Shown: in pieces, positions 1 to 7,982 of the stretch
How the letters are laid out: the number at the start of each line of letters is the position of its first letter
Numbering within the stretch: position 1 is the stretch's first letter
Assembly: GCA_030637805.1 (NCBI GenBank)
Contig: DAOWFV010000170.1
Coordinates: 1 to 10,566, forward strand
Reading direction: 5' to 3'
DNA from: Acidobacteriota bacterium
GTDB taxonomy: Bacteria > Acidobacteriota > Thermoanaerobaculia > Thermoanaerobaculales > Sulfomarinibacteraceae
DNA length: 10,566 nucleotides
The notes under the pieces: generated by a model
Seen by the model: the letters and a program-made list of their open reading frames with translations, nothing else
What the model was told of the DNA's origin: nothing
The model's database searches: none
Translations under genes and position numbers: made by a program

Positions 1-792
1 ATGGACGATGCGACCGAGGCGGGGCGGCAGCTCGCTGCGCAGCTCACTGACGGATTCAGGGGTGTCGCGCAGAATGGCCGAGACGAGCTCGGCCACGGTG
101 TTGCCCTGAAACGGTCGCCGGCCCGACAGGATCTCGTGAAAGACGATGCCGAGCGAGAATATGTCAGTGCGAGAGTCGACCGCCAGTCCCTTGGCCAGTT
201 CAGGCGACAGGTAGGGGGCCGTTCCCAGAACCGTGCCATCCCGAGTGAGGCCTTCGGTATGGGCCTCATCGCTGATTGAAATCTCGGTTCCCGCGTCGGT
301 CTGGTGGAGTTTGGCCAGACCGAAATCGAGGATCCAGACCCTCCCGTCCTCGCCGACCATGATGTTGCTCGGTTTGAGGTCCCGGTGGGTGATGCCCTTG
401 CGATGCGCGGCGCTCAGAGCATCGGCCAGGGGCAGGGCCATCTGGAGGAAGCGCTCGAGCGGCAGCCCCTCCTGGGGAATCAGCTCGCCGAGGGTCTTGC
501 CCTCAACCAATTGCATGGTGATGAACTGGATGGGCTCCGCGTCATCGGCCGGGCCTCTTGCAGTTTCGATCGAGTAGATGGTGACGATGTTGGGGTGATC
601 GAGCGCCGCGATCGCTTCAGCTTCGCGCTGGAACCGCTGCCGCCGGTCTGGATTATTCGCTACCTCGGGCGGCAGTATCTTGAGTGCCACCTGCCGTTTG
701 AGCTTGGTGTCCTCGGCGGCAAAGACCTGGCCCATGCCGCCGGCCCCGAGCTCGCGGACGATCTGATAATGGCCCAAAGATTGGCCCAACAC
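1..792 (-). CDS. Hanks-type serine/threonine protein kinase, N-terminal part (runs off window)
   Basis: This is the first 264 codons of a eukaryotic-like Ser/Thr kinase read leftward; the 3' end lies outside the window. The GTG start at 792 follows an AAGGAG ribosome site at 799-804 (read on the minus strand). All kinase landmarks are visible: the P-loop GAGGMGQV (residues 16-23), the VALK lysine (K38), a glutamate in the alpha-C region (E57 or E59), the catalytic loop HRDLKPSN (136-143, with D138), DFGLAK (156-161), the APYLSPE activation segment, and DSRTDIFSLG of subdomain IX. It is expected to phosphorylate Ser/Thr residues in the cytoplasm. In acidobacterial relatives such domains often continue into a membrane segment and a TolB/WD40-like propeller, but that part cannot be seen here. 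It is divergent from the metal operon and nothing links the two functionally. Confidence 0.95.
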   Translation of the reverse strand, partial: MLGQSLGHYQIVRELGAGGMGQVFAAEDTKLKRQVALKILPPEVANNPDRRQRFQREAEAIAALDHPNIVTIYSIETARGPADDAEPIQFITMQLVEGKTLGELIPQEGLPLERFLQMALPLADALSAAHRKGITHRDLKPSNIMVGEDGRVWILDFGLAKLHQTDAGTEISISDEAHTEGLTRDGTVLGTAPYLSPELAKGLAVDSRTDIFSLGIVFHEILSGRRPFQGNTVAELVSAILRDTPESVSELRSELPPRLGRIVH

Positions 793-814
793 GTTACTCT
801 CCTTGCCGGCAATA

Positions 815-835
815 GTTGCCTAACGGTTAAGCAAC
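815..835. promoter_or_regulatory. 21-bp imperfect dyad upstream of the kinase gene
   Basis: The arms GTTGC/GCAAC and TAAC/GTTA are arranged symmetrically around a central G, with one mismatch. The dyad ends 23 bp before the kinase GTG, so it could be an operator or a small 5'-UTR hairpin. No matching regulator is visible and the role is a guess. The rest of 793-900 shows no gene. Confidence 0.3.
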
Positions 836-900
836 ACGTTTTCGGTGCGGCGAATTTCAAGGACCTGAGACGACCACGCACGCCGCCGCGAAGAACTCCA

Positions 901-929
901 TTGACACGCCTGGGAATGGAATCTATGCT
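901..929 (+). promoter_or_regulatory. Sigma70-type promoter of the metal-efflux operon
   Basis: A perfect -35 hexamer TTGACA (901-906) is separated by exactly 17 bp from a -10-like TATGCT (924-929). Transcription would begin near 936, leaving a leader of about 15 nt before the ATG at 951. The 17-bp spacing argues against a MerR/CueR-type promoter, which normally has a 19-20 bp spacer. No regulator gene is present in the window. Confidence 0.6.
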
Positions 930-950
930 CTTGGGTGTTGAGATGAGCGT

Positions 951-1367
951 ATGAGCAGTCGTCGAATGTTCTCCGTGGCCCTCCTTGGCCTCCTCGCCCT
1001 CCCGGGCTTGGTGGCGGGAACCGGCTTTGCCACCTGCCTCCCCGAGGGGGCGGCGCAGGAGACGTGCTGCTCGGCGCCCATGTCAGCTGCCGATGTGGAA
1101 GGCTCGTGCTGCGCGGTCGACGAGACGCCTTCGTCTGAGAGCGTGGGCACCGGCGATACCTGCGTCTGCTCGCACGCGCCGCAGGCGCCGGCAGTGGCGA
1201 TCAAGGCTCTATCCCCAACACAGCCGACCACCATCACGTTCCTTGGGCGCTGCGAAGCGTTCCACCAGGCTTCTTCCGGCCGCGGCCCCGCCGCGGTTTC
1301 AGGCGCCGCACCGGCGCCTCCCCCCGCACCGGCAGTCTTCCTCCTGGACTGCGCCTTCCTGACCTAG
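951..1367 (+). CDS. Small exported Cys-rich protein, first gene of the metal-efflux operon
   Basis: The protein has 138 residues. The N-terminus (about 1-27) is a classical signal peptide: Arg residues, then a Leu/Ala/Val core, ending near GTGFA. The mature part has nine cysteines (29, 39, 40, 53, 54, 71, 73, 101, 134), including two CC pairs and a C-V-C-S-H motif. It ends in a Pro/Ala-rich stretch and a hydrophobic FLLDCAFL tail. I do not recognise a named family. The dense thiols and the position directly upstream of the efflux genes suggest a periplasmic Cu(I)/Ag(I) ligand or sensor protein, which is inference only. The short hydrophobic tail could contact the membrane. The start has only a weak ribosome site (GAGATGAG). 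A three-codon frame (ATG at 943) overlaps the start and is probably incidental. Confidence 0.7.
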   Translation: MSSRRMFSVALLGLLALPGLVAGTGFATCLPEGAAQETCCSAPMSAADVEGSCCAVDETPSSESVGTGDTCVCSHAPQAPAVAIKALSPTQPTTITFLGRCEAFHQASSGRGPAAVSGAAPAPPPAPAVFLLDCAFLT

Positions 1368-1390
1368 AGCAATTCGCGTCGCGAATTGCT
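1368..1390. repeat. Perfect 11-bp inverted repeat directly after the Cys-rich gene
   Basis: AGCAATTCGCG (1368-1378) and CGCGAATTGCT (1380-1390) are exact reverse complements separated by one base. The repeat begins on the base after the TAG stop. No T-run follows, so it is not a typical intrinsic terminator. A second, bulged hairpin comes next: GGGAGAAG (1396-1403) with CTTCTTCCC (1409-1417). Candidate roles are an operator, an mRNA processing or attenuation site, or a dispersed palindromic repeat. Confidence 0.55.
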
Positions 1391-1437
1391 GATGGGGGAG
1401 AAGTACGTCTTCTTCCCGCGTTCAAAAGGGGTCAGGA

Positions 1438-2805
1438 ATGGAAAGGTCAAGAATTTTTTCAAGAGGCGGTGCGACGCTGCTGGTCGTAGTCGTTCTTTCG
1501 GTTGCGGGTTTGGGCGCTGCGGACACCGAAAACGTTGTTGGATTGACGGCGGCCGATGACATCGTCTCTTCGCTAAGCGATGTCAAGCTACGGCTGTTAC
1601 TCGAGGAGGTCCTCGAACGAAACCCGGGGCTCGCTCGCCTGCGGGCGCAGGCGGATGCCGCCGATCAGCGCGTACCTCAGGTGAAAGCGTGGCCCGATCC
1701 GGTCGCCAGCCTGACGTTCTTCGTCCTGCCTCCGCAGACCCGTGCCGGTCCGCAGCGGGCGGCTCTCAACCTCGCGCAGAGATTTCCCTGGTTCGGCACC
1801 CTGGAGATCCGCGAGAAGGCCGCTTTGTGGGAGGCGGCAGCCGGTCGGGCGAAGGTAGAGGCCGCCCGGCTGCGGATCGTAGCCGAGGTTCGGAAGGCCT
1901 ACCACGAGCTGATTTTCCTTGAGGCCCAGCGCGGGATCGTAGGGGAAGATCGCGTCACCCTGGAGCACTACGGAGAGCTCGCGCTCGCCCGCTACGCCTC
2001 GGGCGTTGGTCTCGGACAGGCGGTGGTCAAGATTCAGGCCGAGATCACCCGCACCGAGACCAGACTCCTGGGAATCGCGGCACGCCGGGCGGCGGTGGAG
2101 GCCGAGGTCAATGCCCTGCGAGATCGGCCGCAGTCGACACCGGTCCTCGTGGGTGAGGTTGGGACTGCGCCTGCAGAGGAGCTCGATGCGGATGAGCTCA
2201 ATCGGCGCGCAGTCGGCCGGCGCCCGGAAATCGTTGTTGCAGAGGCCAGGGTGGAGGCCGCCGCGGCCCGCGTCGAGCTGGCACAGAAGGCGTCCAGCCC
2301 CGGGGTGATCCTGGGCCTCAACTATGGATATGTCAGCCGCCGAGACGATGCCGCCGGCCGTGAGAATCCCCCCGAAAACAACGGAGACGACATCCTCGGT
2401 CTCACCGGGGGCATCAGCCTTCCGTTGTGGAGCAAGAAGCTGTCGGCGGGAGTCGAGGAAGGGGTCCTGACCAGGCTCGCTGCCGAGGAGGGCCGGCGGG
2501 AGGCGACGGCCGAGATCGAGGGCGCCCTCGGCGCCCTCCTGCACCGTATCCCGCTGCTCCGCGAGCAACTGCGCCTCTTCGACGAGGTCCTGCTCATCCA
2601 GGCCGCGGAGTCGCTGCGTTCGGCGGAGTCCGCCTACGCCGCCGGCTCGGCCGGCGCCCTCGACCTGCGCGATGCCGAAAGGGTGCTGCTCCAGGCTCGC
2701 ATCGCGGCGGAGAGGGCCCGCGCCGATCTCAGCATTTCCTTTGCGGAGCTCGAGGGCGTTGTTGCCGGACCCGTCACAGATGGTCAGAAGGAGATCGACC
2801 GATGA
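1438..2805 (+). CDS. TolC/CusC-family outer-membrane efflux protein
   Basis: This 455-residue protein matches the outer-membrane factor of tripartite efflux pumps, a trimeric beta-barrel plus periplasmic alpha-helical tunnel that discharges metal to the outside. It has a signal peptide (about 1-28, ending AGLGAA). Two repeated helical OEP-type halves follow (roughly 45-245 and 255-445), with the family's long Ala/Glu/Arg-rich coiled helices and the early motif NPGLARLRAQADAADQRV. There is no lipobox cysteine, unlike E. coli CusC, which is a lipoprotein. A ribosome site AAGGGG (1426-1431) is well spaced from the ATG. The stop overlaps the adaptor start by 4 nt (ATGA), so translation is probably coupled. 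Partner proteins and substrate class follow from the neighbouring adaptor and pump. Confidence 0.92.
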   Translation: MERSRIFSRGGATLLVVVVLSVAGLGAADTENVVGLTAADDIVSSLSDVKLRLLLEEVLERNPGLARLRAQADAADQRVPQVKAWPDPVASLTFFVLPPQTRAGPQRAALNLAQRFPWFGTLEIREKAALWEAAAGRAKVEAARLRIVAEVRKAYHELIFLEAQRGIVGEDRVTLEHYGELALARYASGVGLGQAVVKIQAEITRTETRLLGIAARRAAVEAEVNALRDRPQSTPVLVGEVGTAPAEELDADELNRRAVGRRPEIVVAEARVEAAAARVELAQKASSPGVILGLNYGYVSRRDDAAGRENPPENNGDDILGLTGGISLPLWSKKLSAGVEEGVLTRLAAEEGRREATAEIEGALGALLHRIPLLREQLRLFDEVLLIQAAESLRSAESAYAAGSAGALDLRDAERVLLQARIAAERARADLSISFAELEGVVAGPVTDGQKEIDR

Positions 2806-4460
2806 AAATGAACAACACGAACTTCAGTCTCGACCTGAAGAATCAAGGGAGCGGGGGAGCAGGACGGCAGAGAGGTGGAGCCGCCACGCGCGCGATCCTC
2901 TGGGCGCTGGTCGGCGCCGTGATCATGTTGCTTCTGGTGGCTGATCCGCTGGGGGTGAGTCCGGTGGATGAGTGGCTAGGGGTCGGGCACGGGCGCGGGA
3001 ACGAGGGGCATGTCCTCGAGAAATCAGTTCTTTGGACGTGCCCGATGCACCCGGACGTTTTGGCCGAAGAGCCGGGGTCGTGCCCCATCTGCGGGATGGA
3101 TTTGGTGCAGGTGAGAGCAGAAGGGGAGGATGCCGGGCACGGGCAGGGGCAGGAGCACGGAGATGAGCTGTGGACCTGTGGGATGCACCCCGAGGTGTTG
3201 CTCGACGAGCCGGGTTCTTGTCCGATTTGTGAGATGGATTTGGTGCCGGTGAGGAGCGGAGGGGAGGAAACCGGGCGGGGGCACGGAGAGGATGAGGGTG
3301 ATCGGGAAGTATTGTTCTACCGAAACCCCATGGATCCGAGCATCACCTCGCCGGTTCCTCGCAAGGACGAGATGGGGATGGACTATGTCCCGGTCTACGG
3401 TGACGAGGCGAAATCGGTTGCCGGAGAGGGTGCGGTGGTGACCATCGACCCCGCCGTCCAGCAGAACATGAACGTCGTCACCGAGCGGGTCTCGCGCCGC
3501 GACATCAGCCGCGAGATCCGCACCGTCGGCTACCTCGGCTATGACCAGGAGCGGATGGTCTCGGTGACCACCAAGTACCCGGGCTTCATCGAGAAGACCT
3601 ACGTCAACCATATCGGGCAACCGGTGGAGAAAGGCCAGCCGCTCTTCGAGGTCTACGCTCCCGAGCTGGTGCAGACCGAACAGGAGCTGCTGTCGGCCAT
3701 TCGGTACGCCCAGCAGCTCGCCGCCTCTTCGGAGGATGTGCGCCTCCGTGCCGACCGTCTGGTCGAGGCTGCCCGCACGCGGCTCAAGTACTGGGACATA
3801 TCGGCCGAACAGATCCGCCGCCTCGAGGAGACCGGCGAGGTCTTCCGCACCCTGCAGGTGGTGGCGCCGGCGACCGGGGTGGTGATGAAGCGCATGCCCG
3901 GTCTCGAAGGCATGGCGACGCGGCCGGGGATGGAGTTGCTCCACATCGCGGACCTCAGCAATCTGTGGTTAACCGTCGAGGTCTTCGACAACCAACTGCC
4001 GTGGGTCGACGTCGACAGCTCGGCGACCGTCACCTTCAGCTATCTGCCCGGCGAGACCTTCCGCGGACGCGTCCGCTACATCGAGCCCGAGGTGTCGGAG
4101 AAGACCCGTACCGTGCAGCTGACGCTCGACGTTCCCAATCGAGGCGGCCGTCTGCGGGTGGGGATGTACGCCACGGTCCTCTTCGAGCCGGTGGCGGCCA
4201 AGAACGCCATCACCGTACCGTCGGAAGCCGTGTTGCGCACCGGTGACCGCAACGTAGTGGTTGTCGCTCTGGGGGGTGGGCGTTTTGCGCCGCGCGAGGT
4301 GAAGCTGGGCCCGCAGGGAGACGGCTTCGTACAGGTCCTCGAGGGGCTCTCGGACGGCGACGAGGTGGTCACCTCGGCCCAGTTCCTCATCGACTCCGAA
4401 TCCAATCTCAGAGAAGCGATCAAAAAGATGATCGCCGCCAAACGTGGGGGAGGTGAGTGA
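2802..4460 (+). CDS. cusB: CusB-type RND periplasmic adaptor with three N-terminal heavy-metal-binding modules
   Basis: The 552-residue membrane-fusion protein bridges pump and outer-membrane channel. I chose the ATG at 2802 because it has AGAAGGAG (2786-2793) upstream and overlaps the previous stop; the frame is open further upstream but lies inside the OMF gene. A membrane anchor spans about 31-47. Two YHS-like heavy-metal-binding domains follow: 78-104 (C80, M82, H83, C94, C97, M99) and 124-150 (C126, M128, H129, C140, C143, M145). A third module at 172-199 is Cys-free and Met-based (M177, M191, M193), like the CusB metal site formed by M21, M36 and M38. The adaptor body is a barrel-sandwich (about 254-288 and 350-386) around a helical hairpin (about 288-345), then beta-barrel and membrane-proximal domains. 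His/Gly/Glu-rich linkers join the modules. It is longer than E. coli CusB (about 400 residues) because of the added modules. Confidence 0.93.
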   Translation: MKMNNTNFSLDLKNQGSGGAGRQRGGAATRAILWALVGAVIMLLLVADPLGVSPVDEWLGVGHGRGNEGHVLEKSVLWTCPMHPDVLAEEPGSCPICGMDLVQVRAEGEDAGHGQGQEHGDELWTCGMHPEVLLDEPGSCPICEMDLVPVRSGGEETGRGHGEDEGDREVLFYRNPMDPSITSPVPRKDEMGMDYVPVYGDEAKSVAGEGAVVTIDPAVQQNMNVVTERVSRRDISREIRTVGYLGYDQERMVSVTTKYPGFIEKTYVNHIGQPVEKGQPLFEVYAPELVQTEQELLSAIRYAQQLAASSEDVRLRADRLVEAARTRLKYWDISAEQIRRLEETGEVFRTLQVVAPATGVVMKRMPGLEGMATRPGMELLHIADLSNLWLTVEVFDNQLPWVDVDSSATVTFSYLPGETFRGRVRYIEPEVSEKTRTVQLTLDVPNRGGRLRVGMYATVLFEPVAAKNAITVPSEAVLRTGDRNVVVVALGGGRFAPREVKLGPQGDGFVQVLEGLSDGDEVVTSAQFLIDSESNLREAIKKMIAAKRGGGE

Positions 4461-4536
4461 TGGCTTCGGTGCCTTCCGCATCTGCCTCTCTCCTTCTGCA
4501 ATTCCGGGCGGAAACGTCACGCAGTGACCGCCCGAG

Positions 4537-4604
4537 CTGTCATTCTGAGCGGAGGCGTCACACAGAGGCGCGAACCGGAGAACCTGTCATCCTGAGCGAA
4601 GCGC
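4537..4604 (+). repeat. Degenerate direct repeats before the inverted-repeat element
   Basis: CTGTCATTCTGAGCGGAGGCG (first copy, from 4537) recurs as CTGTCATCCTGAGCGAAGCG (from 4584). A CGTCAC-cAG motif also occurs twice (4515 and 4556). These look like decayed copies of the end of the inverted-repeat element that follows. The region contains no credible coding sequence. Confidence 0.45.
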
Positions 4605-4726
4605 CTCGGGCGCGGAGTCGAAGGATCCCCCGAAGGAAGAGAGGGGCTGAGATCTCAACACTCTCCTACTTCAGGGGATCCTTCGACTCGCTCCGGTCCT
4701 TCGGACCTTCGCTCCCTCAGGATGAC
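4586..4726. repeat. Inverted-repeat (REP/MITE-like) element between adaptor and pump genes
   Basis: The outer arms GTCATCCTGAG (4586-4596) and CTCAGGATGAC (4716-4726) are exact reverse complements. The inner arms GAGTCGAAGGATCCCC (4615-4630) and its complement (4674-4689) match over 16 bp, with about 43 nt between them. The right arm contains a further small hairpin, GGTCC-TTC-GGACC. The pattern, with its AAGGATC and GTCATCCTGAG motifs, resembles dispersed repeats I associate with Acidobacteriota and similar genomes; this is from memory and unchecked. It fills most of the 325-bp gap 4461-4785, where no gene is credible. It would be transcribed within the operon and could fold strongly ahead of the pump gene. 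Confidence 0.75.
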
Positions 4727-4785
4727 AATAGTTGTGTGGCGTCCCCTCCAAGTGCCTCGCGAGAAGGTAGGGGAGGGCGACTCTC

Positions 4786-7700
4786 ATGCTAAACAAGATC
4801 ATCGAGTGGTCCCTCCGCAACCAGCTCATAGTGGTAATCGCGGTGATCTTCGCTATCGTCGGCGGGGTCTGGGCCATGCAGTCCATCCGCCTCGACGCCA
4901 TCCCCGACCTCTCCGACGTCCAGGTCATCATCTACACCCAGTTTCCCGGGCAGGCGCCGCAGGTGGTGGAGGACCAGATCACCTACCCCATCTCGTCGAA
5001 GATGCTCTCGGTGCCCTTCGCCAAGGTGGTGCGCGGCTACTCCTTCTTCGGCTTCTCCTTCGTCTACGTGATCTTCGAGGACGGCACCGATCTCTACTGG
5101 GCGCGCTCGCGGGTGCTCGAGTACCTCAACGGCCTTGGCGGCCGGCTACCGGAGGGTGTTACACCGCAGCTCGGGCCGGACGCCACCGGCGTCGGCTGGG
5201 CCTTCATGTACGTACTCAACTCGCCTCAGCGTTCGCTGGCCGACCTGCGTTCCTACCAGGACTGGTACCTCAAGTACGGGCTGATGTCCGTCGAGGGCGT
5301 TTCAGAGGTGGCCTCGCTCGGCGGTTTCGTGCGCCAGTACCAGGTCGAGGTCGACCCGATCCGGCTGCGCGCCTACGATATTTCCCTGTCCAAGATCAAG
5401 ACGGCCATCAAGCGCTCCAACTCCGACGTCGGCGGCCGTCTCGTCGAGATGGGCGAGCGCGAGTACATGGTCCGCGGCCTGGGCTACGTCAAGGAGGTCA
5501 AGGACCTCGAACAGATCCCGCTCGACGTCGGACCCGGCGGCACCCCGGTCCTGCTCAAGGACGTCGCCAACATCACCATCGGGCCCGAGATCCGGCGAGG
5601 TGTCGCCGACTGGAACGGCGAGGGTGAGACAGTGGGCGGGATCGTTGTGGTGCGGTCCGGCGCCGACACCCTGTCCACAATCGCCCGCGTCAAGGAGCGG
5701 CTGGCCGAGCTCGAGCAGGGCCTTCCGGAGGACGTGGAGATCTCGGTCGCCTATGACCGCACCGACCTGATCAACCGCTCGATCGAGACCCTGACCCACA
5801 CCCTCCTCGAAGAGTTGGTCATCGTCGCTCTGGTGTGCATCGTCTTCCTCTTCCATTTTCGCTCGGCGTTTGTTGCCATCGTCTCCATCCCGATCTCGAT
5901 TCTGCTCGCCTTCATCGTGATGAGGATCCAGGGCCTGGGGGCGAACATCATGTCGTTGGGGGGCATCGCTATCTCCATCGGGGTGCTGGTGGACGCCGCC
6001 ATCATCATGGTGGAAAACGCCCACAAACACCACGAGGAGTGGCAGGGTAAGCGCTCCCACTTCGAGATCATCCTGCGCTCGGCGCAGGAGGTTGGGCCGA
6101 CCCTCTTCTTCAGCCTGCTGGTGATCACCGTTTCCTTCATGCCGGTCTTCACCCTGCAGGCGCAGGAGGGGCGGCTCTTCACACCCCTCGCCTTCACCAA
6201 GACCTATTCGATCGCCATGGCCTCGCTGGTGGCGGTGACCATCATCCCGGTGCTCATGTTCTGGTTCGTGCGCGGAAATATCCGTCCGGAAAAAAGGAAC
6301 CCCATCTCGCGCGTCCTGCGGTCCCTCTACACACCGGTCCTCAACGCTTCCTTGAGGTGGCGCTGGCTGGTCGTGGTGCTGGCGATCGTCGCGGTGGCCT
6401 CGGTGTGGATCCCCATACAGCACATCGGCTCGGAGTTCATGCCGCCTTTGTGGGAGGGCGATCTGCTCTACATGCCCACGACCTTTCCGGGCATCTCGAT
6501 CACCAAGGCTCGTGAGCTGCTCCAACAGACCGACAAGATCATTCGCGAGTTCCCCGAGGTGGAGTCGGTGCTCGGCAAGGTTGGTCGTGCCGAGACCGCC
6601 ACCGACCCGGCGCCTCTGTCGATGATCGAGACCACCATCGTCCTCAAGGACCCCTCCGAGTGGCGGCCGGGGATGACCAAGGACAAGCTCGTCAAGGAGC
6701 TCGACCGGGCGATCCAGTTCCCCGGCCTCACCAACGCCTGGACCATGCCCATCAAGACCCGTATCGACATGCTCTCCACCGGCATCAAGACCCCGGTCGG
6801 GATCAAGGTCGGTGGGCCGGATCTCGCGGAGCTCGAACGCATTGCCCGCGAGGTCGAGGCGTTGGTCAAACCCCTGCCCGGAACCTTGTCCGCCTTCGCC
6901 GAGCGGGTGACTGGAGGCAACTACCTCGACTTCGAGATCGACCGCGAGGCGGCGGCCCGCTACGGTTTGACCGTGGGTGACGTCCAGGACGTGATCACCT
7001 CGGCCATCGGCGGAATGAACGTCAGTTGGACGGTCGAGGGGCTCGAGCGGTACCCCATCAACATCCGCTACCCACGCGAGCTGCGCGACGACATCCAGGC
7101 CCTCTCCGAGACCCTGGTGACCGCGCCCACCGGCGCGCAGGTCCCGCTGTCGCAGCTTGCCACGATTCGAATTCACCAGGGCCCTCCCGGCATCAAGTCC
7201 GAGAACGCCCGGCCCAACGCCTGGGTCTACGTCGACCTGCGCGATATCGACGTCGGGACCTGGGTGAAAAGGGCGAGGCAGGAGGTCGCGGACAGGGTCG
7301 AGCTGCCCGCCGGCTACACGATTTTCTGGTCGGGCCAGTACGAGTACATGGAGCGCGCCAAGGCGCGCCTCCTGCTGATCGTCCCCATAACCCTCTTCCT
7401 GGTCTTTCTCATCCTCTACGTCAACACCAAGTCGATGGTCAAGACCGCGATCGTTCTGCTGGCGGTGCCGTTCTCCGCGGTGGGCGCGATCTGGCTGCTC
7501 TACTTCCTGGGCTACAACTGGTCTATCGCCGTATGGGTCGGGATCATTGCCCTTGCCGGCCTCGACGCCGAGACCGGGGTGGTAATGCTGCTCTACCTCG
7601 ACATCGCCCACGAAAGGTGGAAAGAGAAGGGGAGGATGGCCACCTACGCCGAGCTCACCGAGGCGGTGGATCACGGTGCGGTGCAGCGCATCCGGCCCAA

Positions 7701-7920
7701 GATGATGACCGTCGCCGCCATCCTCTTTTCGCTGGTTCCCATCCTGTGGGCCACCGGCACCGGCGCCGACGTCATGCGCCGGATCGCCGCGCCGATGGTC
7801 GGCGGGGTGGTGACATCGTTCATCGGTGAGCTCGTGGTCTACCCCGCGCTCTACTTCATCTGGCGCTCACTGAAATTGAAGAAGGGTCCGCTCTTCGAGA
7901 CGCCAGAAATAATAGAATGA
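4786..7920 (+). CDS. cusA: CusA-type heavy-metal RND efflux pump (Cu/Ag)
   Basis: The 1044-residue inner-membrane pump uses the proton gradient to move metal from the periplasm or cytoplasm into the adaptor and channel. It begins with a first membrane helix (about 12-31) and a large periplasmic domain starting IRLDAIPDLSDVQV. The TM4 signature NIMSLGGIAISIG-VLVDAAI and VENAHK, with D403 and E410, is typical of the monovalent (HME4) class. The three methionines that bind Cu(I)/Ag(I) in E. coli CusA (M573, M623, M672) have exact counterparts M563 (LLYMPTT), M613 (APLSMIE) and M662 (RIDMLSTG), all offset by ten. A second group of helices runs from about 862 to the end. Length is normal for the family (about 1040). 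AGGGGAGGG (4769-4777) is the ribosome site. The gene is separated from cusB by a repeat-filled gap, unlike the usual tight cusBA spacing. Confidence 0.96.
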   Translation: MLNKIIEWSLRNQLIVVIAVIFAIVGGVWAMQSIRLDAIPDLSDVQVIIYTQFPGQAPQVVEDQITYPISSKMLSVPFAKVVRGYSFFGFSFVYVIFEDGTDLYWARSRVLEYLNGLGGRLPEGVTPQLGPDATGVGWAFMYVLNSPQRSLADLRSYQDWYLKYGLMSVEGVSEVASLGGFVRQYQVEVDPIRLRAYDISLSKIKTAIKRSNSDVGGRLVEMGEREYMVRGLGYVKEVKDLEQIPLDVGPGGTPVLLKDVANITIGPEIRRGVADWNGEGETVGGIVVVRSGADTLSTIARVKERLAELEQGLPEDVEISVAYDRTDLINRSIETLTHTLLEELVIVALVCIVFLFHFRSAFVAIVSIPISILLAFIVMRIQGLGANIMSLGGIAISIGVLVDAAIIMVENAHKHHEEWQGKRSHFEIILRSAQEVGPTLFFSLLVITVSFMPVFTLQAQEGRLFTPLAFTKTYSIAMASLVAVTIIPVLMFWFVRGNIRPEKRNPISRVLRSLYTPVLNASLRWRWLVVVLAIVAVASVWIPIQHIGSEFMPPLWEGDLLYMPTTFPGISITKARELLQQTDKIIREFPEVESVLGKVGRAETATDPAPLSMIETTIVLKDPSEWRPGMTKDKLVKELDRAIQFPGLTNAWTMPIKTRIDMLSTGIKTPVGIKVGGPDLAELERIAREVEALVKPLPGTLSAFAERVTGGNYLDFEIDREAAARYGLTVGDVQDVITSAIGGMNVSWTVEGLERYPINIRYPRELRDDIQALSETLVTAPTGAQVPLSQLATIRIHQGPPGIKSENARPNAWVYVDLRDIDVGTWVKRARQEVADRVELPAGYTIFWSGQYEYMERAKARLLLIVPITLFLVFLILYVNTKSMVKTAIVLLAVPFSAVGAIWLLYFLGYNWSIAVWVGIIALAGLDAETGVVMLLYLDIAHERWKEKGRMATYAELTEAVDHGAVQRIRPKMMTVAAILFSLVPILWATGTGADVMRRIAAPMVGGVVTSFIGELVVYPALYFIWRSLKLKKGPLFETPEIIE

Positions 7921-7982
7921 GAATGGATCTCGTTGAAAATCGCTTGTCCTTGATAGGAATCCACAGCACACGGAGGTGCCTT

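Noticed and set aside
304..954. Rightward open frame over the kinase region
   Set aside because: It lies antisense to a clear kinase domain and has no recognisable family pattern.
2427..2801. Upstream extension of the CusB frame
   Set aside because: It overlaps the outer-membrane factor, is Arg/Pro/Gly-rich, and the ATG at 2802 has a good ribosome site and an ATGA junction.
4457..4792. Open frame in the cusB-cusA gap
   Set aside because: It translates the inverted-repeat element and shows no protein-like pattern.
5302..7674. Long open frame antisense to the pump gene
   Set aside because: The translation is Asp/His/Gly/Arg-rich low-complexity sequence typical of the reverse strand of a GC-rich gene; the CusA frame is unambiguous.
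7933..7960. Possible internal promoter (TTGAAA) between cusA and the Met-rich gene
   Set aside because: No -10 hexamer at acceptable spacing; the best match (TAGGAA) has a 15-bp spacer.
7917..7982. Earlier ATG for the Met-rich protein overlapping the cusA stop
   Set aside because: It would place 22 residues before a clear signal peptide; GGAGG at 7972-7976 supports the ATG at 7983.
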